This document shows positions 23,298 through 33,207 of a DNA stretch of 64,000 nucleotides, one piece after another. Position numbers and translations under genes: made by a program. The stretch covers positions 44,672-108,671 of the forward strand of contig NZ_JARFJD010000020.1 of the NCBI RefSeq assembly GCF_029087225.1, written 5' to 3'. Position 1 is the stretch's first letter. Each line of letters starts with the position of its first letter. The notes under the pieces are model-generated. The model searched no databases. It had not been told where the DNA came from and saw only the letters and a program-made list of their open reading frames with translations. This stretch comes from Limnobacter olei. GTDB lineage: Bacteria > Pseudomonadota > Gammaproteobacteria > Burkholderiales > Burkholderiaceae_B.

Positions 23298-26012
23298 ATG
23301 AACGACCCACTGGATTTCTATCATCAGGTTTGGCCCAACCACTCGGAATATGCCAAACGCTGGCTTCACCGTTTTCCACAATGGGACAGCACTGAGCATG
23401 ATGAAGACCACCTGTTGAACTGTATTGAAACCTGGCTGGAGAAAGCGCGAGAGTTAAACGACGAAAAAGCCCTGATGGCCGAACTTCGCCTGGTTCGGCA
23501 ACGCAGCATGATTGAAATCATGCGCCGCGACCTGCAAGGCAAGGTTGATTTGTTCGAAGTAACTGAGGCTTTGTCCTTTCTGGCCGATGCGGCAGTCCAA
23601 ACTGCACTGAAATTCAGCCACAAAATACAGGCTGAGCGTTTTGGCGAGCCCGCCGATGGCGACTGCATGATGGTGGTTGGCATGGGCAAGCTGGGCGGGT
23701 TTGAGTTGAATGCATCCAGCGACATTGACCTGATTTTCTTATACAACCAGGATGGAGAAACCCTTGGAGGCCCCACCGGTAAAACCCAATCCCATGCAGA
23801 ATTTTTCACGCAGGTAGGCAAACGGGTTATCAAAATTATTTCGGAAGTGACTGACGAAGGTTTTGTATTCCGGGTCGACATGCGCCTTCGTCCCAATGGA
23901 GATTCGGGCCCACTGGTGGTGAGCCTGGACATGCTGGAGGAATACTTCGTGGTGCAGGGCCGCGAATGGGAGCGCTACGCCTGGATCAAGGCCCGCGTGG
24001 TGAATTGGGCTGTAGACCCTGGACAAGATGCCGCTTTTCAACAAAGCCTGGACAACCTGAACAACATTGTTCGGCCCTTTGTATTTCGCAAATACCTGGA
24101 TTTTGGCTCCATTCGCGCCTTGCGGGCCTTGCATGTGCAAATTCGCAATGAGGTGAACAAGCGGGAAAGCCAGCACCCAGGCTCGGTGCATGTCAAACTG
24201 GGGCGCGGTGGCATTCGTGAAATTGAATTCACGGCACAGGCTTTTCAGCTGATTCGTGGCGGGCGCGAACCCAAGCTGCAATTGCGGCGTACGGTCGATG
24301 TGTTGGAAGTGTGCGTGGAATTGGGGCTGATCACCAAAGACGACCACGACAAGATGGTGGCTGCTTACCGTTTTCTTCGCAACCTTGAACACCGCCTGCA
24401 ATACGTGGACGATGCCCAAACCCACCGCCTTCCTGCCAGCCCGACCGAGGTGCTGCGCATTGCACGATCCATGGGATTTCAAGACCCGGGCAACTTCATG
24501 AAGGCCTTGAACCGCCACATGGATTACGTGGCCAGCCACTTTGATGTGGTGTTTGGCGACAAACAGGAAGACGAAGAAACCCCCAGCCTTGAATTGCCTT
24601 GGGCCTACACCCTGACACAGGGATTCACCAACCCCAAAGCCGCACAAGACCGTTACCAACACTTGATTGAATCGAGCCGGTACCAGGCTTTACCCAGTGC
24701 ACATCGGGAACGGGTTGACCGCTTGATGCCCACTTTGCTGGCGGCAGCAGGCGCTTCCTCAGCGCCAGACTCCTGCTGGCGTTACTGCTGCGACCTGATT
24801 GAAACCGTGTCGCGGCGCGGGGCCTACCTGAGTTTGCTGGATGAATACCCCATTGCCCGCATGCGGGTCAGCCGAATGCTTGCGGCCAGCCCCTGGGCTG
24901 CCAACTTTTTGATCAAACACCCGCTTTTGCTTGATGAGTTACTGGACAGCCGAACCTTACTGACACCACCCGACTTCAAACAATGGAAGCAACAGCTGAG
25001 AGACCTGCTGGACCAAGCCAAACTGCCCGACGGGCAGCCCGACCTTGAACGGCAAATGGATCTGATTCGGGAGCAGCACCATGCACAACTGTTCAGGGTG
25101 CTGACCCAGGACCTTGAAAATCTGCTGACTGTTGAGCATGTATCCGATTTGCTGTCCGAACTGGCCGATTGCACGCTTGAAATTATTCTGGAACGTGCAT
25201 GGGAGCAGTTGCCAAAACGGCACCGCGCACAACCGCGATTTGCAGTGGTGGCATATGGCAAACACGGCGGCAAAGAGTTGGGCTACTCCTCCGACCTGGA
25301 CCTGATCTTTCTGTTTGAGGATGAGGATGAGCGCGCGCCCGATTTGTATGCCCAGCTGGCCAAGCGCATGAACCGCTGGCTGACTACACAGACCGCGGCG
25401 GGTACCTTGTTCGAAACTGACTTTCGCTTGCGCCCCAACGGCGAGGCAGGCTTGCTGGTGAGCAGTGTGGAATCGTTTGAAGACTATCAACGCCGCGAAG
25501 GCGGTGTGGGCGCCTGGTTTTGGGAACACCAGGCACTGACCCGTGCCCGTTTCTGCGTGGGTGATATTGAGATTGGTAAAAAATTCGAAACGCTTCGCGA
25601 AGAAATTTTGCAACTGCCCCGCGACTGGAATGACGTCAAAAAAGAAGTGATTACCATGCGCCAGAAAATGCTGGATGGACACCCCAACCACACCGAGCTG
25701 TTTGATGTAAAACACGATTTGGGAGGCATGGTCGATGTGGAGTTTATGGTGCAAGCCTTGGTATTGGGCTTTGCCAACAAGTACCCTGAACTGACCAAGA
25801 ACAAAGGCAACATTGCCCTGTTGAAGAAAGCAGGGGAACTGGGGCTAGTGCCGGCTGAGCTTGCCAATTATGTGGCTGATGCCTACCGACAACTGCGGGC
25901 CAAGCAACACGCCTTGCGGCTGGCAGGACATGACAAATCACGCACCAGCGACCCAGCATTAATGGTGATGCGAAAACCCATTCGGAAACTTTGGGAAACC
26001 CTGCTGGGCTGA
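23298..26012 (+). CDS. glnE: bifunctional glutamine synthetase adenylyltransferase/deadenylase
   Basis: Adds AMP to and removes it from glutamine synthetase in response to PII, controlling nitrogen assimilation. The 904 residues are slightly shorter than the 946 of E. coli. Two nucleotidyltransferase domains are seen. The N-terminal one has GMGKLGGFELNASSDIDLI near residue 135 and the C-terminal one has YGKHGGKELGYSSDLDLI near 655. RLRPNGDSGPLV and RLRPNGEAGLLV each follow about 60 residues later. Both Asp pairs are intact, so both activities are expected. It diverges from yhdP, with 75 bases between the starts. Confidence 0.96.
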   Translation: MNDPLDFYHQVWPNHSEYAKRWLHRFPQWDSTEHDEDHLLNCIETWLEKARELNDEKALMAELRLVRQRSMIEIMRRDLQGKVDLFEVTEALSFLADAAVQTALKFSHKIQAERFGEPADGDCMMVVGMGKLGGFELNASSDIDLIFLYNQDGETLGGPTGKTQSHAEFFTQVGKRVIKIISEVTDEGFVFRVDMRLRPNGDSGPLVVSLDMLEEYFVVQGREWERYAWIKARVVNWAVDPGQDAAFQQSLDNLNNIVRPFVFRKYLDFGSIRALRALHVQIRNEVNKRESQHPGSVHVKLGRGGIREIEFTAQAFQLIRGGREPKLQLRRTVDVLEVCVELGLITKDDHDKMVAAYRFLRNLEHRLQYVDDAQTHRLPASPTEVLRIARSMGFQDPGNFMKALNRHMDYVASHFDVVFGDKQEDEETPSLELPWAYTLTQGFTNPKAAQDRYQHLIESSRYQALPSAHRERVDRLMPTLLAAAGASSAPDSCWRYCCDLIETVSRRGAYLSLLDEYPIARMRVSRMLAASPWAANFLIKHPLLLDELLDSRTLLTPPDFKQWKQQLRDLLDQAKLPDGQPDLERQMDLIREQHHAQLFRVLTQDLENLLTVEHVSDLLSELADCTLEIILERAWEQLPKRHRAQPRFAVVAYGKHGGKELGYSSDLDLIFLFEDEDERAPDLYAQLAKRMNRWLTTQTAAGTLFETDFRLRPNGEAGLLVSSVESFEDYQRREGGVGAWFWEHQALTRARFCVGDIEIGKKFETLREEILQLPRDWNDVKKEVITMRQKMLDGHPNHTELFDVKHDLGGMVDVEFMVQALVLGFANKYPELTKNKGNIALLKKAGELGLVPAELANYVADAYRQLRAKQHALRLAGHDKSRTSDPALMVMRKPIRKLWETLLG

Positions 26013-26037
26013 TGCGCAAGTCTTCAGCGCCGCGAGT

Positions 26038-26787
26038 TTACCCAGGCACAGTAACCTGATACATACGCCTTTGCAGGGTGCCGGTTTTTCGAGCAAGGAA
26101 GGGCGAGTTTTTGCGTTTGTCAAAATAGCGAGGCGCGGGCAACATGCCCGCCATGCGCGCCGCTTGGTAACTGCTTAATTGTGCGGCACTGACACCATAG
26201 TGGTGTTTCGCACCAGCCTGCGCCCCATACACGCCATTGCCCCACTCCACCACATTCAGGTACACCTCCAGAATACGGCGTTTGTCCCATAGCGCCTCAA
26301 TCATCAAGGCGATGACCAATTCCTGACCTTTGCGAACATAGCTTCGCTTGCTGGTCAAGAACAGGTTCTTGGCCAATTGCTGGGTAATGGTAGAACCACC
26401 GTGTGTCACCCTGCCGCGTCTCTCATTGCGCTTGATGGCCAGTTGGATCGCTTCCATTTCCACACCTTTGTGGGTCATGAAGCCACTGTCTTCGGCGGCG
26501 ATTACGGCACGCTTTAAATTCAGGGAAATTTTGTCGTAAGGCACCCACTCATGTTTAAGCTGAAAACCAGGTTCGGTCTTGCGAATTTCAGCCAAACGGG
26601 TTTGCATGAAACTGGTGCTGCTGGGGTTCACATGCGTCCACACCGCAATTTGTGCCAGATACCAAAGCTGCAACAACACGACAGCACAAAACCCCCAAAA
26701 GAAAATTCGCCACAGCCAAACCAATGGATTCAGACTGAATTTACGCTTGCTGCCGCCAGGAGAGGATTTTCTGCGAGCCATGGTCAT
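26038..26787 (-). CDS. mtgA: monofunctional peptidoglycan glycosyltransferase MtgA
   Basis: GT51 family enzyme that polymerises lipid II into glycan strands at the inner membrane. The 249 residues contain a membrane anchor (LWRIFFWGFCAVVLLQLWYLAQI), the first catalytic motif EDSGFMTHKGVE near residue 97, GGSTITQQLAKNLF near 130, and RKGQELVIALMIE near 153. No transpeptidase domain follows. The ATG overlaps the end of aroE by four bases. It is the last gene of the seven-gene mpl operon. Confidence 0.95.
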   Translation of the reverse strand: MTMARRKSSPGGSKRKFSLNPLVWLWRIFFWGFCAVVLLQLWYLAQIAVWTHVNPSSTSFMQTRLAEIRKTEPGFQLKHEWVPYDKISLNLKRAVIAAEDSGFMTHKGVEMEAIQLAIKRNERRGRVTHGGSTITQQLAKNLFLTSKRSYVRKGQELVIALMIEALWDKRRILEVYLNVVEWGNGVYGAQAGAKHHYGVSAAQLSSYQAARMAGMLPAPRYFDKRKNSPFLARKTGTLQRRMYQVTVPG

Positions 26788-27683
26788 TGTTGTTTTGCTT
26801 TGGCAAGCAAGGCTTGCCGAACTTTGGTTAAAGTTTCAAGTGCATTGGGTGACTGCCCAGTCCACACCTCAAAAGCGAGTTGGGCTTGAAACACCAACAT
26901 GCCCAAACCGTCGCTGCATGGTAAATCCAGCTTGCTGAGAGATCGAATGAACGCTGTGGGCTCGGCGGCATACATCATGTCGTACACCAGCACGGCACGC
27001 TCGTACCAATCCGGGTGAAGTGCGGGTACATCCCCTTTCAAACTGCTCGAGGAGGCATTGACGATCACGACAGGCGCACCAGGCAAATCAAAATGTGATG
27101 GCGGTGTATCCAGCCCACCACCCGCCGCCGGAAGGTCAATGGCCTCCGCACGCTGCGCCAGCTGGCGCGCTTTGTCCACAGTTCGGTTAAGTACCGTAAG
27201 GTGCTGAACACCCGCTTGCTGAAAAGCCGCAACGCAACCACTGGCTGCACCACCAGCACCAATCATCAATATCTGGCATTGCTCCAGGTGCAAACCCAGA
27301 GCATTTAACTGCCGGTTCAAATCGCGGCACAAGCCGCCGCCATCGGTGTTATCCGCCAGCACCGTGCCATCGGCATTGAATTTCAGAGTGTTGGCTGCCT
27401 GCGCAAATTCAGCCGCGGGTGTCAGAGAATTGGGTGGGGCACTGGCCATTGCAAAAGCGTCCAGCTTGAAGGGCACGGTCACGTTGGCCCCCTTCACACC
27501 GGCCGCTTGCAGCGCAGCCACTGTTTGCGCAAAGCCGTCCAAAGGCGCCAGCACGCGTTCATATTGCAGGGGCAAACCAAGCTGCGCTGCAAAATTGGAA
27601 TGAATGAAAGGCGACATACTGTGTGAGATAGGATTGCCAATCACGACGTAGCGACTTACCTGACGAATTAATGCATTCAACAA
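26784..27683 (-). CDS. aroE: shikimate dehydrogenase
   Basis: NADPH-dependent reduction of 3-dehydroshikimate to shikimate. The 299 residues include the substrate motif GNPISHSMSPFIHSNF near residue 17, the catalytic Lys in VTVPFKLDAF near 73, NTDGGGLCRDL with the catalytic Asp near 113, and the glycine-rich GAGGAASG near 142. The start is TTG 27683 with GGAG five bases upstream; a second TTG follows directly. It overlaps mtgA by four bases and lies 15 bases after the TonB-family gene. Confidence 0.95.
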   Translation of the reverse strand: MLNALIRQVSRYVVIGNPISHSMSPFIHSNFAAQLGLPLQYERVLAPLDGFAQTVAALQAAGVKGANVTVPFKLDAFAMASAPPNSLTPAAEFAQAANTLKFNADGTVLADNTDGGGLCRDLNRQLNALGLHLEQCQILMIGAGGAASGCVAAFQQAGVQHLTVLNRTVDKARQLAQRAEAIDLPAAGGGLDTPPSHFDLPGAPVVIVNASSSSLKGDVPALHPDWYERAVLVYDMMYAAEPTAFIRSLSKLDLPCSDGLGMLVFQAQLAFEVWTGQSPNALETLTKVRQALLAKAKQQ

Positions 27684-27698
27684 TAAATCTCCATACCC

Positions 27699-28532
27699 TT
27701 AGTACTCTGTGCTGATGGTGTCACGGCTGAACACCCAAGTTCGGGTAATCGCCAAAATATCGGCCTTCTGTCTCATCTCTGAAGGGAAAGGCGGAAAGGG
27801 TGTCGACATTCTTAAAATTCTCAATGCGGCCCGATCCAGCACGGCTGAGCCCGAGGAACGGTCTACCTCCACGTCTTCCAGCGTGCCATCTGCACGCACG
27901 TAAGCAGTCAACCTCAATTTGCCGTAAATACGACCCTTCAGTTCATCGGGGTAATTGGCATTGCCCACTTGTTCTACTTTGGCACGCCAGGCCTCCTCGT
28001 AAATTGCAAAGGCATAGGGCGAGGTGCGCGGCGAGAAGAAATGCTTGCGTGGGCGCTCGTTGTAGCTTTTGATGTTGTCGGCAATTTGAGCCTGCAACCG
28101 TTTTATTTCAAGCGCACGCTGGCTTTTCGGATCATTGCCTGGGCGAGTGTCCAACACTTCGTTTTGCGGTGTGGTGCGCAATTCCGCACCCGCCAAATTT
28201 CGCTGCAAGGCTTCCAGTTCCTTGAGCCGCTCCTGGCTGGCAATCAGTTCGCGCTGGTTGACCTTGTCGTCGGCTTGCCCAGGCAAGGTGGTCGCTCGAC
28301 CCTTGTCGGCTTGCCCGCCACCATCCAGCGCAACCTGTGCAAGCACCTTGGCATCTGTGGGTGTTTTTTGCGATTGCGCATTCACCAAAATCACCTCAAG
28401 CGGACGGCTAAAAACAGTGTCTGCTTTCGGTTTTGAGAAATGCACCAGCAACAACAAGGCGTGAAGAAACACCGACAATACCAGTGCCTTTTTCAGGTTT
28501 ATCTCGCCAACTGGTGCACGCAGCGAATTCAA
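27699..28532 (-). CDS. TonB-family energy transducer protein
   Basis: The 277-residue protein has an N-terminal membrane anchor (KKALVLSVFLHALLLLVHF), a periplasmic linker rich in Lys, Gln and Ala, and a C-terminal TonB-like domain (KLRLTAYVRADGTLEDVEVDRSSG, then LRILRMSTPFPPFP). TonB proteins pass proton-motive energy to outer-membrane receptors. No exbB/exbD is adjacent, so it may instead be a TonB-like envelope protein of the type often found beside aroE in betaproteobacteria. It overlaps the RNase II gene by four bases. Confidence 0.82.
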   Translation of the reverse strand: MNSLRAPVGEINLKKALVLSVFLHALLLLVHFSKPKADTVFSRPLEVILVNAQSQKTPTDAKVLAQVALDGGGQADKGRATTLPGQADDKVNQRELIASQERLKELEALQRNLAGAELRTTPQNEVLDTRPGNDPKSQRALEIKRLQAQIADNIKSYNERPRKHFFSPRTSPYAFAIYEEAWRAKVEQVGNANYPDELKGRIYGKLRLTAYVRADGTLEDVEVDRSSGSAVLDRAALRILRMSTPFPPFPSEMRQKADILAITRTWVFSRDTISTEY

Positions 28533-30547
28533 GCCGCTGAACCTCCCATGGAATCGTCAGGCGGACTCAGCCCCTCTGACTCACCTGCTTCAATCACAGC
28601 CACTGGTGCCTGCGGAAGTTCAATTTCCTCTTCCTCATCATCATCGAGCAAACGTGTGGGCGTTCCTTTCTTCAAAGCAATCAATTTGCAGGAAACAGTC
28701 AAGGTGAGTTCATCCACCTGATCCAGCTCAACCTCCACCTGCACGCCGCGGCCTGGCGAAGTAACTCCTACCAGGCGAACAAACAAGGGAATGTCGTCCA
28801 GGCGCACCAGTTCGTCTTTCACCACCACACCGTCAAACTGCTTGCGGCCCTTTTGCTGAATCCAGCGCAGGCACCAGTACCGCTCCATGCTTTGTTGGAA
28901 TTCGGCATACGCTTTGTAGGTCACATCAAAACTATTCACCGCGGAAAGCAATTCCGCATCGGTTGCGGTGTACACCGGTGGCTCCTGGCGAAGCAACGAA
29001 ATCAATTGCTGCTGATTCACCAAATCAACATAGCGGCGCAATGGCGACGTACTCCATGCGTATTGCGGCACGCCCAAACCCACGTGGGGCGCAGCATGGG
29101 TCGACATTCGCACGCGACCCATGGGCGGCTGCACACGATAAATGCCGGTGACCTTGCATTCGTCCAGCATGCCACCCCATTCACGGTTCACGTAAATCAT
29201 CCACTCGGCCACCAGCAAATCCAGCGGTGCATCGCGGCGGCGTGGTTGAATTTCAACGGTTCCGTCATCGTTCACATAGAAATTGAAATCAATGCGCGTG
29301 TGCTTCTCGGGCTGCCCGCGTACAATTTCTCGCTCCATTCGCAACACGCACGAACTTTTCCACAGCATTTTCAATGCAGGAAAAAACTCGCCCACCACCT
29401 CAAGCTCATTTAAATTGGGGTCTTCCAGCACCTCTTTGGACAAAGCCGCATCCAGGTGATTGTGGCGCAGGTTTGCGGCCATGGGCACTTGCTCAATGGC
29501 GCTGTAGGGCTCGCTGATCAGTTCACCAGTTTCAGTACTTACTTCAACGTAAATACTGACCGATGGTACGGTACGCCCTTCAGCCAAGGTGGCCAGTTCA
29601 ACCACCTGATCGGGCAGCATGGTGATTTTGTCACCGGGCGCATACACAGTGGACAGGCGCTCGCGGGCCACGCGGTCATAGGGACTGCCGCGCGAAATCA
29701 AGAGCGCAGGCGCTGCAATGTGCACGCCAATGCGCGCGCGTTTTTCATCCAGCCACACAACGCTGAATGCATCATCAATTTCTGTGGTTGAAATGTCATC
29801 AATCGAGAAAGCACGCACATTGGCCACGGGCAATTCGGCCAGTTCCGCGGGCACATCGGGGGCCGGCAAATCAATCTCGGGGCCCTTTGGAAAATACACG
29901 GCTGCGAAGCGCGCACGCATCATTTCATGCACAGATTTAAAAGCACCACATTCAATCAACAACACGTCGGGCGATCGACCCGCCTCCGTGCAGGCGAGCA
30001 TCAGGGCTTTGTATTCCGCGCTGTTTTTGTCAGGTCGCACCAACAGGGTGGCAGCCTGTTTGGCAAATCCATCAGGCAGTTCGCGACGCACCAGTGCATC
30101 AGCCCAGGCTTGTTGCTGCTCAGCCGCCAAGCGCTTTTTCTCCAGACCCGCCAATGCAGCCTGCAAAATCTCAGGTGGGGCTGCACGGTACATGCCCTTG
30201 CCTTTGCGATGGAAATGAATGGGCGCAGCATGCAAAGCCGCAAGGGTAGCTGCCTGCTGCACCACGGTGGGCTTTTCACCGAAATATTCATGGGCCATGG
30301 CGGTGAAATCAAACTCGCCTTCAGGCGAACATTCCCACAAAAACTCGGTATCCACTTCTTTGGCCAATGCCTCAACCTGCGCGTGGAACTCAGCACATTC
30401 CAACGCATCAAACTTCAGCATCACACTGTTGGATTTCACCTTGGTGCGCTTGCCATGCAAGGTTTCCACCTGATAGGCATTGCCCTGCTCTTGAAGCACT
30501 CGGCCCACTTTGAAGGCTCCGGCCTCTTCGTAATACAAATTCATCAA
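28529..30547 (-). CDS. RNase II family exoribonuclease (RNB domain)
   Basis: 3'-5' hydrolytic exoribonuclease of the RNB family, 672 residues. The catalytic block AFSIDDISTTEIDDAF near residue 245 carries the metal-binding Asp residues. The conserved STSPLRRYVDLVNQ is near 515. A cold-shock-like N-terminal part is reduced compared with RNase R and the S1 part at the C-terminus is short. The sequence ends with an acidic DDDEEEEIELPQ tail. It sits in the mpl-aroE operon, six bases after ubiC. RNase II versus a shorter RNase R relative cannot be settled here. Confidence 0.87.
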   Translation of the reverse strand: MMNLYYEEAGAFKVGRVLQEQGNAYQVETLHGKRTKVKSNSVMLKFDALECAEFHAQVEALAKEVDTEFLWECSPEGEFDFTAMAHEYFGEKPTVVQQAATLAALHAAPIHFHRKGKGMYRAAPPEILQAALAGLEKKRLAAEQQQAWADALVRRELPDGFAKQAATLLVRPDKNSAEYKALMLACTEAGRSPDVLLIECGAFKSVHEMMRARFAAVYFPKGPEIDLPAPDVPAELAELPVANVRAFSIDDISTTEIDDAFSVVWLDEKRARIGVHIAAPALLISRGSPYDRVARERLSTVYAPGDKITMLPDQVVELATLAEGRTVPSVSIYVEVSTETGELISEPYSAIEQVPMAANLRHNHLDAALSKEVLEDPNLNELEVVGEFFPALKMLWKSSCVLRMEREIVRGQPEKHTRIDFNFYVNDDGTVEIQPRRRDAPLDLLVAEWMIYVNREWGGMLDECKVTGIYRVQPPMGRVRMSTHAAPHVGLGVPQYAWSTSPLRRYVDLVNQQQLISLLRQEPPVYTATDAELLSAVNSFDVTYKAYAEFQQSMERYWCLRWIQQKGRKQFDGVVVKDELVRLDDIPLFVRLVGVTSPGRGVQVEVELDQVDELTLTVSCKLIALKKGTPTRLLDDDEEEEIELPQAPVAVIEAGESEGLSPPDDSMGGSAA

Positions 30548-30552
30548 CTGTC

Positions 30553-31116
30553 CTAAAGATAGTGTTCAAGTTGGGGCAGGAAGACTTCCATCACCCACAA
30601 CGGTGTCCTGTTGGGCTTGCGCGAAAAGCGCGCACAACGGGCGTACCACACACGGCCGTTACCCTGTCTGTTCATCTCGGCTTTCATCGCCGGGGGCAAC
30701 AAACGTTGCACCCAAGGCTGCTGCAAAGGCAAACGTGCAAAATAAGTTTTGCCCCGCTTTACCTGCGGGTCGGAAAACAACACCGTGCCCAATGAGCGGG
30801 TGCCCAAACCCCGCCAAAAATGCCAATCATTCACTGGGCCATCCATTTCAACCAGAGTTTGGGCCAGCACCACAGGCGCGTTGTTCACATGCAAACGCAC
30901 CAGTCGCTGCCGCATCATTTGCCCCGTTACACTTTGCCCCCTGGCGCCAGGCCCGTGTTTGATCAACACCTTGGCTTGCACAACAGGCTCTACTTTAAAC
31001 CCTTGGTTCAGGCGCACCAAACGCTGGGTGAGCGAACCGGGGGTACTCACCCAGTTTCGGGCCCACACAGGCCAGCTTGGCGGGCAATGCCTGCTCCATG
31101 CGACACCACCGCTCAT
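30553..31116 (-). CDS. ubiC: chorismate lyase (chorismate--pyruvate lyase)
   Basis: Converts chorismate to 4-hydroxybenzoate and pyruvate, the entry to ubiquinone synthesis. The 187 residues have the UbiC pattern: WVSTPGSLTQRLVRL near residue 23, MRQRLVRLH near 68, LVEMDGP near 88, and the RGLGTRSLGTVLFSDPQVKR block near 104 with the conserved Gly and Asp-Pro. Its start overlaps the stop of the esterase gene by four bases. Placement in one operon with aroE links it to the shikimate pathway product. Confidence 0.88.
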   Translation of the reverse strand: MSGGVAWSRHCPPSWPVWARNWVSTPGSLTQRLVRLNQGFKVEPVVQAKVLIKHGPGARGQSVTGQMMRQRLVRLHVNNAPVVLAQTLVEMDGPVNDWHFWRGLGTRSLGTVLFSDPQVKRGKTYFARLPLQQPWVQRLLPPAMKAEMNRQGNGRVWYARCARFSRKPNRTPLWVMEVFLPQLEHYL

Positions 31117-31757
31117 GGCAAACCCACGGCCAGTTTCACGAAGGGCAATATTTCATCGAAATCGCTCAAGGCATGGTCAGAACCCAACAGCTGAAGTTGA
31201 TGCGCACCGCGATAACGCGCCAGCATGGTGTCACAGTTCAGTACTTCATCGTCCCGAGCGGCCACCAAAAAATAGCGAGATGGATCGGTCAAGCTGGTTT
31301 GTTCCATGGCCTTTAGATCACCGAGGTAAGCGGGAACAAACTCAATTTCCTCGTCAGAAAAATACACTTTCTTTTTGCCGATTTGATCTTCCAAATCGTC
31401 ATAAGGCTTGATGGCCGGGTTCAACAACACAATCGAAGCCTGAGCATGCAACTCGCCCAACACCGTGGCGTAATAACCGCCAAGAGAACTGCCAATAAAC
31501 GTTAATGACAACTCGGGCTGGCTTTGCAAACGCGCATCCAGGTGCTGCTCGATCATGGCCATGGCCCGCGCAGGCGAGGCCGGCAAATCGGGCACCCACA
31601 AGTGGCTGCTTAAACCAGCTTGGTCAAAAGAGTCGATCATTTTCTGAGCCTTGACAGACCTGGACGACGAACGAAAACCATGCAGATACACCACCAAATC
31701 GGCTACGCCTGAAGTGCGCGCAAAGCCGCCTGGGCTATTGAGGGCAAATGGCGTCAA
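31113..31757 (-). CDS. YqiA-like alpha/beta-fold esterase
   Basis: Small alpha/beta hydrolase of 214 residues (UPF0227/YqiA type). LVVYLHGFRSSSRS near residue 22 is the oxyanion region, FIGSSLGGYYATVL near 88 holds the nucleophile Ser in GxSxG form, and GSDHALSDF near 193 supplies the catalytic His. YqiA of E. coli is an esterase acting on short acyl and palmitoyl-CoA substrates. The gene overlaps mpl upstream and ubiC downstream by four bases each, so it is tightly coupled in the operon. Confidence 0.85.
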   Translation of the reverse strand: MTPFALNSPGGFARTSGVADLVVYLHGFRSSSRSVKAQKMIDSFDQAGLSSHLWVPDLPASPARAMAMIEQHLDARLQSQPELSLTFIGSSLGGYYATVLGELHAQASIVLLNPAIKPYDDLEDQIGKKKVYFSDEEIEFVPAYLGDLKAMEQTSLTDPSRYFLVAARDDEVLNCDTMLARYRGAHQLQLLGSDHALSDFDEILPFVKLAVGLP

Positions 31758-33145
31758 GCCCGCACCCGTGCGGCCAGGGCGTCAATCAGCTTTTGGTGAA
31801 TGCCGCCGAACGAACCATTGCTCATGGCCACCACCCAGTCACCGGGCTGCGCCAGGGAAACAACATGGTCGATCACTTCGTTCAAATCATCGCTGGTGAA
31901 CAGCCTTTCGCCCAAGCTGCCCAAGGTGTCGCGCACATTCCATTGAATACCTGCGGTGTAACACACCACGGCTTGCGCTTCATCAAAAGAGGCCGGCAGG
32001 GCTTGCGCAAGAGTTCCCATTTTCATGGTGTTAGAACGGGGCTCAAACAGGGCAATCAGCCTTCCGGTGGGTTTGCCCGCCCCAGCTGCAATTTCAGCCA
32101 TGCGCGCTTTGGCGCCTTCCAGGGTGGTAGCAATGGCGGTGGGGTGGTGGGCAAAATCGTCATACACCTTCACGCCAGCAGCCTCGCCGCGCAATTCCAT
32201 GCGGCGCTTTACACCGGGAAATTCGCTCAAGGCCTTGCATGCATCCGTTACCTTCACACCCATAGCATTCGCAGCCGCAATCACAGCCAGGGCGTTGTTC
32301 ACATTGTGCAAACCCGACCAGTCCCATTCCACCTGGCCTTTCACTTCACCATTTTTCAACACCTCAAATCGGGATGCGCCCAACACGCGGGCCTGCCAGG
32401 GTGCTTCGTCGCCATTGGCGGAAAAACGCTCAACCGGTGTCCAGCAACCGCGTTTCAGTACCCGCTCCAATGACTCAGTATTGGCTGGGCAAACTACTCT
32501 GCCCTCAGATGGCACGGTCCGAACCAAGTGGTGGAACTGGGTTTCAATTGCGGCAAGATCAGGAAAAATATCCGCGTGATCGTATTCCAAGTTGTTCAAC
32601 ACCGCCACCACGGGGCGGTAATGCACAAACTTCGAGCGTTTGTCGAAAAACGCCGTGTCGTATTCGTCGGCTTCAATCACAAAGCAGTCGCCCTGCCCCA
32701 GGGTGGCCGACACACCAAAGCCACCCGGCACACCGCCAATCAAAAAGCCGGGATTCAAACCCGCCTGCTGCAACACCCAAGCCAACATGGAACTGGTACT
32801 GGTTTTGCCATGCGTACCCGCCACGGCCAACACCTTGCGGCCCCGCAAAATGTGTTCGCCCACCCACTGGGGGCCACTGGTGTAAGCCAGCCCCTGGTTC
32901 AAAATGGCTTCCATCAGCGGATTACCGCGTGAAACCACATTGCCAACTACCCACAGGTCAGGCTTGATCGCCAGCTGTTCCACACCAAAACCCTCGGTCA
33001 ATTCAATACCGGCTTGGGTTAACTGGGTGCTCATCGGTGGATAAACATTGGCGTCGCAACCGGTCACGGTGTGGCCTAGGGACTTGGCCAACTGAGCGAC
33101 ACCGCCCATGAAGGTGCCACAAATCCCGAGAATGTGGATGTGCAT
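31754..33145 (-). CDS. mpl: UDP-N-acetylmuramate:L-alanyl-gamma-D-glutamyl-meso-diaminopimelate ligase
   Basis: Peptidoglycan recycling ligase that joins the recovered tripeptide to UDP-MurNAc. The 463 residues match the family. HIHILGICGTFMGGVAQLA at the N-terminus is characteristic of Mpl against MurC, and GTHGKTSTSSMLAW near residue 107 is the ATP-binding loop. EADEYDTAFFDKRSKFVHY near 157 and DDFAHHPTAI near 330 are conserved. It is the first gene of the seven-gene operon ending with mtgA, joining cell-wall recycling with cell-wall synthesis. Confidence 0.95.
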   Translation of the reverse strand: MHIHILGICGTFMGGVAQLAKSLGHTVTGCDANVYPPMSTQLTQAGIELTEGFGVEQLAIKPDLWVVGNVVSRGNPLMEAILNQGLAYTSGPQWVGEHILRGRKVLAVAGTHGKTSTSSMLAWVLQQAGLNPGFLIGGVPGGFGVSATLGQGDCFVIEADEYDTAFFDKRSKFVHYRPVVAVLNNLEYDHADIFPDLAAIETQFHHLVRTVPSEGRVVCPANTESLERVLKRGCWTPVERFSANGDEAPWQARVLGASRFEVLKNGEVKGQVEWDWSGLHNVNNALAVIAAANAMGVKVTDACKALSEFPGVKRRMELRGEAAGVKVYDDFAHHPTAIATTLEGAKARMAEIAAGAGKPTGRLIALFEPRSNTMKMGTLAQALPASFDEAQAVVCYTAGIQWNVRDTLGSLGERLFTSDDLNEVIDHVVSLAQPGDWVVAMSNGSFGGIHQKLIDALAARVRA

Positions 33146-33207
33146 TCTTTCTTCCTTTCAGAACAAGCCCATATTGTAGTGCCTGTGAATTTGGATACAC
33201 TGCCGGT